From positions 248,001-312,000 of the forward strand of contig NZ_JARHUC010000009.1 in NCBI RefSeq assembly GCF_029223255.1: a stretch of 64,000 nt of DNA. Direction: 5' to 3'. Positions 59,604 through 64,000 of this stretch are shown here, in pieces. Below the pieces are notes generated by a model that was given only the letters and a program-made list of their open reading frames with translations, did not search any database and was not told the DNA's origin. The translations under genes and the position numbers were made by a program. Source of the stretch: Albimonas marina. GTDB lineage: Bacteria > Pseudomonadota > Alphaproteobacteria > Rhodobacterales > Rhodobacteraceae. Each line of letters opens with the position of its first letter. Positions within the stretch are counted from its first letter, which is position 1.

Positions 59604-62600
59604 TCAGGCGAAGAGCAGGAAGTCCTGGAAGCTGAGGTCCGCCACGTCGAAGTTCTGAAGCGTCACCGTCTGGGTCGGGTCGGCGACCAGCTCGACGACC
59701 GTGTCGCCGCCCAGATCGTACCAGTCGAAGCTGGCCTCGATCGCCTTGCGTCCCAGCGGGCCCGCGATCCCGGTGAACTGGAGCGTGTCGAGCCCGTCCT
59801 CGAAGTCGAGGATCGTGTCCGCGCCCCAGCCCGAGACGGCGAAGCGGTAGTCGTCCCGCCCGGCGCCGCCGACCAGGGCGTCGTCGCCCAGGTCCCCCGA
59901 CAGCAGGTCGTCCCCGAGCCCGCCCAGCAGCAGGTCCGCGCCCCCTCCGCCGAAGAGCGCGTCATGGCCTTCGCCGCCGCCGACCAGGTCGTCGCCGTCG
60001 CCGCCGTAGATCGTGTCCAGCCCCTCCTGGCCGGCCAGCATGTCGTCGCCGTCGCCGCCGTAGACCAGGTCGTTCTGGGCGCCGGCGAAGACCATGTCGT
60101 CCCCCCCGCCGCCGTAGACCGTGTCGAGCCCGTCGTAGGTCTCGATCAGCTCGTCGGCCTCCAGGCCGCGGAACTCGTCGTTGGCCTCGGTCATCTGGAA
60201 GTGCTCGACGTCGGTGTAGACGTCGCCCTCGGCGATGCCGGAGTTGCGGGACTGGTCGGTCAGGTCGATGACGATGCCGGTGATCGACTCGTGCACCGAG
60301 GTCCGGTCGAAGCCGTCGCCGCCGTCGATCACGTCCGCGCCCTCGCCGCCGACCAGGAAGTCGTGCCCGGCCTCGCCGTAGAGCCGGTCGTCGCCGGCGA
60401 AGCCGAAGATCGAGTCGTTCCCGCCCGCGCCGTAGACCACGTCGATCGGGTCCTCGAGGTCGAAGCCGATGTAGAGGTCGTCGAACTCCGACAGGCCGAA
60501 CTCCTCGATCGAGATCCAGGTGTCGTTCGCCGCGTCGCCGGTGTTCTGGGACGGGTCCTGCTGGTTGATGACCACCGGGCCCGTCGCATCCTCGAACGAG
60601 GCGCGGTCCCAGCCCTCGCCGCCGTCGAGCGTGTCGGCGCCCGGCCCGCCGGAGAGGGTGTCGTCCCCCGCCTCGCCCATCACCAGGTCGACGCCGCCCT
60701 CGCCGAACAGGCGGTCGTTGCCCACGCCGCCCCAGATCGTGTCGTCGTCGTCGCCGCCGTGGATCTCGTCGTCGCCGGCGTCGCCCCACAGGCTGTCCAT
60801 GCCGGCGCCGCCGTAGACGAGGTCGTCGTCGTCGCCGCCCGAGACCGCGTCGTTCCCGCCGCCCGCGGCGATCGAGTCCGCCCCGGCGCCGCCCTCGATC
60901 GTGTCGACGCCGTCGCCGGTCTCGATGGCGTCGTTTCCGTCGCCGCCGTAGACGGTGTTGGTCCCGCCGCCGGCGGAGATCTGGTCGTCCCCGCCGCGGC
61001 CCCAGACCAGGTCGTCGCCGTCGCCGGTCGTGATGTCGTCGTCGCCGGCGCCGCCGTCGGCGGTGTTGGCGCCGTGGCCCGCGTCGATGACGTCGGCGCC
61101 GTCGCCGCCGAAGATCACGTCGCTCCCGCCCAGCGTGACGATCACGTCGTTTCCGGCGTCGCCGGAGATCGACTCGTTTCCGCCGCCGCCGGAGATCGTG
61201 TCGTCGCCGACGCCGCCCAGCGCCTCGTCGTCGCCCAGGCCCAGCGCGATCACGTCGTCGCCGCCGTTGCCCTCGACGTAGTCGTCGCCGTCGCCGGCGT
61301 CGATGACGTCGTTTCCGGTCCCGCCTTCGCCCGGGCCTTCGCCGTAGATCTCGTCGTCGCCGTCGCCGCCGAACAGCGAGTCCGAGCCGCCCATGCCGTA
61401 GATCCGGTCCGCGCCGGTTCCGCCGTAGGCCGTGTCGTCGCCCGCGCCGGCCTCGATCGCGTCGTCGTCCGCGTCGCCGTGGAGCTCGTCCTCGCCGTCG
61501 TTGCCGGTCAGCAGGTCGTCGCCGTCGCCGCCGTAGACCGTGTCGTCGTCGCCGCCGCCGTAGAGGTAGTCGCCCGCGCCGTCGCCATGGATCAGGTCGT
61601 CGCCCGCGCCGCCGGAGACGATGTCGAAGTCCGCGCCGCCGTAGGCCTCGTCGGCCCCGTCGCCGCCCTCGATCTCGTCCGCGCCCTGGCCGCCGAGCAG
61701 CAGGTCCGCGCCGTCGCCGCCGTAGAGGTCGTCGTCGCCGTCGCCGCCCACGATCTCGTCGTCGTCGCCGCCGCCGGAGACCACGTCGTCGCCGAGGCCG
61801 CCGTAGAGGGAGTCGGCGTCGAGATTGCCGAACAGCGCGTCGTCGCCGTCGCCGCCGAAGACGATGTCCAGCCCGTCTCCGCCGTAGATCGTGTCGCCGT
61901 CGTCGCCGCCGTAGGCGATGTCGTCGCCGCCGCCGCCTTCGATCAGGTCGGCGCCCGCGCCGCCCTCGATCACGTCGTCGTCGTCGCCGCCGTAGATCTC
62001 GTCGTCGCCGGTCCCGCCGATCAGGCTGTCCTCGCCGGCCCGGCCCTGGAGCGTGTCGTTCCCCGCGCCGCCGTCGAGCGTGTCGTCGCCCTCCTCGCCG
62101 TTGAGGTCGTCGTCGCCGTCGCCGCCGACCAGCAGGTTGTCGGCCACGTTGCCCAAGAGCACGTCGTTCCCCGCGCCGCCGATCGCGTTCTCGATCAGCG
62201 AGCGCAGGTCCCCCTGGTAGAGCCGCGCGTTGGCGACGTTGCCCGCGACCGCGCCGCCGATCGAGGCGAGCTGCGCGCTCGACAGCGTCGACCACTCGCC
62301 CGGCCGCAGGTCGATCTGCACGCCGCCCGCGTAGTTGGAGGCGTCGTAGGTGTCGTTGCCGTCGCCGTCCCAGACGGTGAGGAAGATGCGGTTGATCGAG
62401 GGCGTCCGCTGCGCGGCCCCGTCGATGGACATGGTCCCGTCGATCTCGGACCAGGTGTAGACCGTGTCGCCGGAGTTATGGTCGAAGTTGGCGCCGTAGA
62501 GATACTGGATCGCCGCGATGTCCAGCATCATGATCGTCTGTGGATAGTGCCCCTCGGCGGGCGAACCCGTGTAGGTCATCACCGTGTATTCGAGCGAGTC

Positions 62601-63296
62601 GAACTCCGCCGGCATGATCGGCCCGGCCTGGTCGGTGATCGCGGATTCCAGCCATTCGGGAATGTCGCCGCCGAACAGGCCGCTCTCCTGCGCGTGCTTC
62701 AGGCCCAGCGCGTGGCCGAGCTCGTGCATGATGGTGCTGTCGGCGAAGGTCCCCGGCGCGGGCGCGTCGTAGCCCGAGCGCGGGAACCACATGTCGCCCA
62801 GCACGCTCGAACCCAGCAGGTTCTCGACGCTCGCCAGCGGCGGGATCGCGTAGGCGCGCCCGTCGTTGGTGGTCCCGGTCTCGCCGAAGCGCAGGTCCTG
62901 GTGGGTGAACCAGCCTTCCTCGCCGAAGCTGAACGAGAGCCCGCTGACCGAGGCGTACTGGGCGAGCGCGAACTCCGCGGAGTCCTTCTGGGCGGCGTTG
63001 AACTCCTGGAAGTCGTTCAGGGCGACCGCGGTCACCGCGATCTCGTCGTAGAAGGCGAGGATCGCGATGGGCGGCGGGACGCCGAGGCCGATCAGGCCGA
63101 AGTAGGCGGTGATGCTGCCGAGCGTGCCGATCTCGAAGAATTCGTCGAAGACGTAGGGCAGTCCGCTGTCCGGAAAGCTGTAGCTGAGGGAGGTCGTGTC
63201 CCATTTCCAGACGGTGGTTCCGTCGTCCTCGTCGACCAGAAGCAGCGCATCGATCGTGATGTCGCCAGAGATGGTGGTGGTTGCGACGCCGGCCAT
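59604..63296 (-). CDS. Serralysin-type (M10) RTX metalloprotease
   Basis: 1230 residues. The N-terminal catalytic domain (about 60-270) has the zinc motif HELGHALGLKHA (His191, Glu192, His195, His201) and Met-turn VMTYTG (Met240, Tyr242 ligand). It is followed by an M10_C region and, from about residue 370, dozens of GGxGxDxUx calcium-binding nonapeptides. No N-terminal signal peptide: such proteins leave by a type I secretion system read from the C-terminal signal (here ADLSFQDFLLFA). It should be a secreted calcium-dependent protease, possibly cleaving host or environmental proteins. No type I ABC exporter or inhibitor gene is in the window. Start at 63296 follows GGGAGGAGGGG. Confidence 0.9.
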   Translation of the reverse strand: MAGVATTTISGDITIDALLLVDEDDGTTVWKWDTTSLSYSFPDSGLPYVFDEFFEIGTLGSITAYFGLIGLGVPPPIAILAFYDEIAVTAVALNDFQEFNAAQKDSAEFALAQYASVSGLSFSFGEEGWFTHQDLRFGETGTTNDGRAYAIPPLASVENLLGSSVLGDMWFPRSGYDAPAPGTFADSTIMHELGHALGLKHAQESGLFGGDIPEWLESAITDQAGPIMPAEFDSLEYTVMTYTGSPAEGHYPQTIMMLDIAAIQYLYGANFDHNSGDTVYTWSEIDGTMSIDGAAQRTPSINRIFLTVWDGDGNDTYDASNYAGGVQIDLRPGEWSTLSSAQLASIGGAVAGNVANARLYQGDLRSLIENAIGGAGNDVLLGNVADNLLVGGDGDDDLNGEEGDDTLDGGAGNDTLQGRAGEDSLIGGTGDDEIYGGDDDDVIEGGAGADLIEGGGGDDIAYGGDDGDTIYGGDGLDIVFGGDGDDALFGNLDADSLYGGLGDDVVSGGGDDDEIVGGDGDDDLYGGDGADLLLGGQGADEIEGGDGADEAYGGADFDIVSGGAGDDLIHGDGAGDYLYGGGDDDTVYGGDGDDLLTGNDGEDELHGDADDDAIEAGAGDDTAYGGTGADRIYGMGGSDSLFGGDGDDEIYGEGPGEGGTGNDVIDAGDGDDYVEGNGGDDVIALGLGDDEALGGVGDDTISGGGGNESISGDAGNDVIVTLGGSDVIFGGDGADVIDAGHGANTADGGAGDDDITTGDGDDLVWGRGGDDQISAGGGTNTVYGGDGNDAIETGDGVDTIEGGAGADSIAAGGGNDAVSGGDDDDLVYGGAGMDSLWGDAGDDEIHGGDDDDTIWGGVGNDRLFGEGGVDLVMGEAGDDTLSGGPGADTLDGGEGWDRASFEDATGPVVINQQDPSQNTGDAANDTWISIEEFGLSEFDDLYIGFDLEDPIDVVYGAGGNDSIFGFAGDDRLYGEAGHDFLVGGEGADVIDGGDGFDRTSVHESITGIVIDLTDQSRNSGIAEGDVYTDVEHFQMTEANDEFRGLEADELIETYDGLDTVYGGGGDDMVFAGAQNDLVYGGDGDDMLAGQEGLDTIYGGDGDDLVGGGEGHDALFGGGGADLLLGGLGDDLLSGDLGDDALVGGAGRDDYRFAVSGWGADTILDFEDGLDTLQFTGIAGPLGRKAIEASFDWYDLGGDTVVELVADPTQTVTLQNFDVADLSFQDFLLFA
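59850..62185 (-). repeat. RTX nonapeptide-coding repeat tract
   Basis: About 2.3 kb of the protease gene encode tandem GGDGDDxIxG-type calcium-binding units. At DNA level this appears as short near-repeats of GTCGTCGCCG and CGCCGTAGA on the plus strand. Two non-repeat spacers break the array near 60460-60610 and 60170-60300 (FGLSEFDDLYIGFDLE; EHFQMTEANDEFRG). The repeats also create long arginine-rich open frames on other strands that are not genes. Confidence 0.85.
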
Positions 63297-63608
63297 GAGG
63301 TCCCCTCCTCCCAACCCGCCTTTAAAGCGAGGGACGGGTTGCGTGCGCGATTTGCAATTATTGCATGTTTAGGCCGAGTCTGGCAAGTTTCGATAAGTAT
63401 TCACTCATGTCTTGTTCATAAATCACAATTTTCCTTGCGACGACGAGCGTTCGCGACTTTCGTCAAGATGAACGGAGGCGGCCTCGACTAGACGCCGCCT
63501 CGCCGAAGGGGCGACGGGACGCGGCGCGGACCGCGACGCCGCAGGTCATGCGCGGCTTCGACGCTTGAACCGGATCGCGGCCCGAGACGCGGCTCGACCG
63601 GCCCGGGG
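63297..63608. other. 312-base upstream region of the protease gene
   Basis: No gene. Bases 63345-63435 are AT-rich (AATTATTGCATGTTTAGG, CGATAAGTATTCACTC, TCATAAATCACAATTTTCC) and hold the likely protease promoter. The remainder is GC-rich and runs into the transposase remnant. Confidence 0.5.
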
Positions 63609-64000
63609 ATGCGCCGCAGGTCCGGCGCCCGCCGCCGCTTCCCGCCTCTCGTCATCCAGCACGCGGCCTGGCTCTACCTTCGGTTCGCCCGCAGCTGGCG
63701 AGATGTCGAGGATCTGGCGGCCGAGCTCGGGATCGATGCCTCCCACGAGACCGTCCGCCGTTGGACGCTCGAGTTCGCCGCCGGAACCGATATCCCTGAC
63801 GCGCCGGCGACGACGGGGGGCGAGGTGATCGTCCAGTCTCAACGGGATGAGGCGGCGGCGCCGAGGCTGATGCGCAAGCCGCTCGAAGGACACGGCTTCG
63901 TGCCGGCAGCGATCGTCACCGACCGACTGCGATCCGACGGCGCGGCCCTGCGCAACCTCCGTCCAGCGGACCGCCATGCGACCGGCGGCCGGTCGAACAA
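63609..64000 (+). pseudogene. IS6-family transposase remnant with internal deletion (runs off window)
   Basis: An open frame of at least 130 codons whose product matches IS6/IS26-type transposases at both ends: FPPLVIQHAAWLYLRFARSW, DVEDLAAELGIDASHETVRRW, then RDEAAAPRLMRKPLEGHGFV and AAIVTDRLRSDGAALRNL. Between RRWTLEFA and GGEVIVQSQRD about 35-40 residues expected in intact members are missing, including the first catalytic Asp (the WHLDE-type motif). The second Asp survives in VTDRLRS. The frame is still open but the catalytic triad is incomplete, so it should be inactive. No terminal inverted repeat is recognisable on the left; the right end is outside the window. Confidence 0.8.

Noticed and set aside
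59850-62185. CRISPR-like short repeats on the plus strand
   Set aside because: The repeats are in frame with a single long protein, encode GGxGxD nonapeptides, and lack uniform repeats and unique spacers.
59962-63491. Very long arginine- or valine-rich open frames antisense to the protease
   Set aside because: They are by-products of GC-rich repetitive codons; no domain, signal or ribosome site supports them.
1-64000. tRNA or rRNA genes
   Set aside because: No cloverleaf with a T-loop GTTCRANNC context or conserved rRNA segment was recognised in any intergenic region.

Overview
The window is a very GC-rich stretch of chromosome with strong G/C third-position bias. AT-rich DNA is confined to a few promoter-like gaps. 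Gene content points to an aerobic alphaproteobacterium, probably Rhodobacterales or Rhizobiales: an FrcB/ROK sugar locus, a cyo-type quinol oxidase, paired acyl-CoA dehydrogenases, a TRAP transporter, and small conserved alphaproteobacterial proteins. Order-level placement is inference. No rRNA, tRNA or CRISPR array was seen.

Layout. 1-2.9 kb: sugar uptake (partial periplasmic binding protein), a divergent ROK regulator and mannose-6-phosphate isomerase. 3-6.3 kb: small conserved or hypothetical proteins, a transglutaminase-like protease and a seven-repeat secreted Cys protein. 6.7-21.6 kb: an oxidative block of GMC dehydrogenase, cyoABCD, a YdeP-like molybdoenzyme, a fused xanthine-dehydrogenase-type enzyme with an unusual insertion, and a secreted c-type cytochrome. 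21.6-23.9 kb: an acyl-CoA dehydrogenase pair. 24.2-30.0 kb: a tight three-gene signalling operon of a PycTM (Pycsar-effector)-like membrane protein, a FecR-TPR-beta-barrel protein and a CHASE2 class III nucleotidyl cyclase. 30.3-35.2 kb: a YchJ-like protein, a class IV aminotransferase with a sulfotransferase-like partner, an acyl-CoA ligase and an enoyl-CoA hydratase.

35.6-43.0 kb is the most striking region. It is a six-gene minus-strand operon with a cyclic-nucleotide-binding/aldehyde dehydrogenase fusion, a dedicated acyl carrier protein, a fatty acyl-AMP ligase, an NDH-2-like flavoprotein, a holo-ACP synthase and a cyclic-nucleotide-binding patatin lipase. Divergent to it (43.2-47.6 kb) lie an RND/MMPL exporter fused in frame to a LolA-like periplasmic domain and an outer-membrane barrel protein. 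Together they suggest a second-messenger-gated system that frees a fatty acid, loads it on its own carrier, reduces it and exports a lipid product. A cyclase that could make the signal lies 5.5 kb away.

47.9-52.1 kb: an SDR enzyme, two tiny secreted Cys proteins and a large orphan membrane-anchored protein. 52.4-59.5 kb: a quinate/shikimate catabolic cluster (AroQ, TRAP DctMQP, QuiC-type dehydroshikimate dehydratase, AroE-like dehydrogenase) with a divergent TetR regulator and tandem operator-like repeats. 59.6-63.3 kb: a serralysin-type RTX metalloprotease. The window ends in an internally deleted IS6-family transposase remnant.
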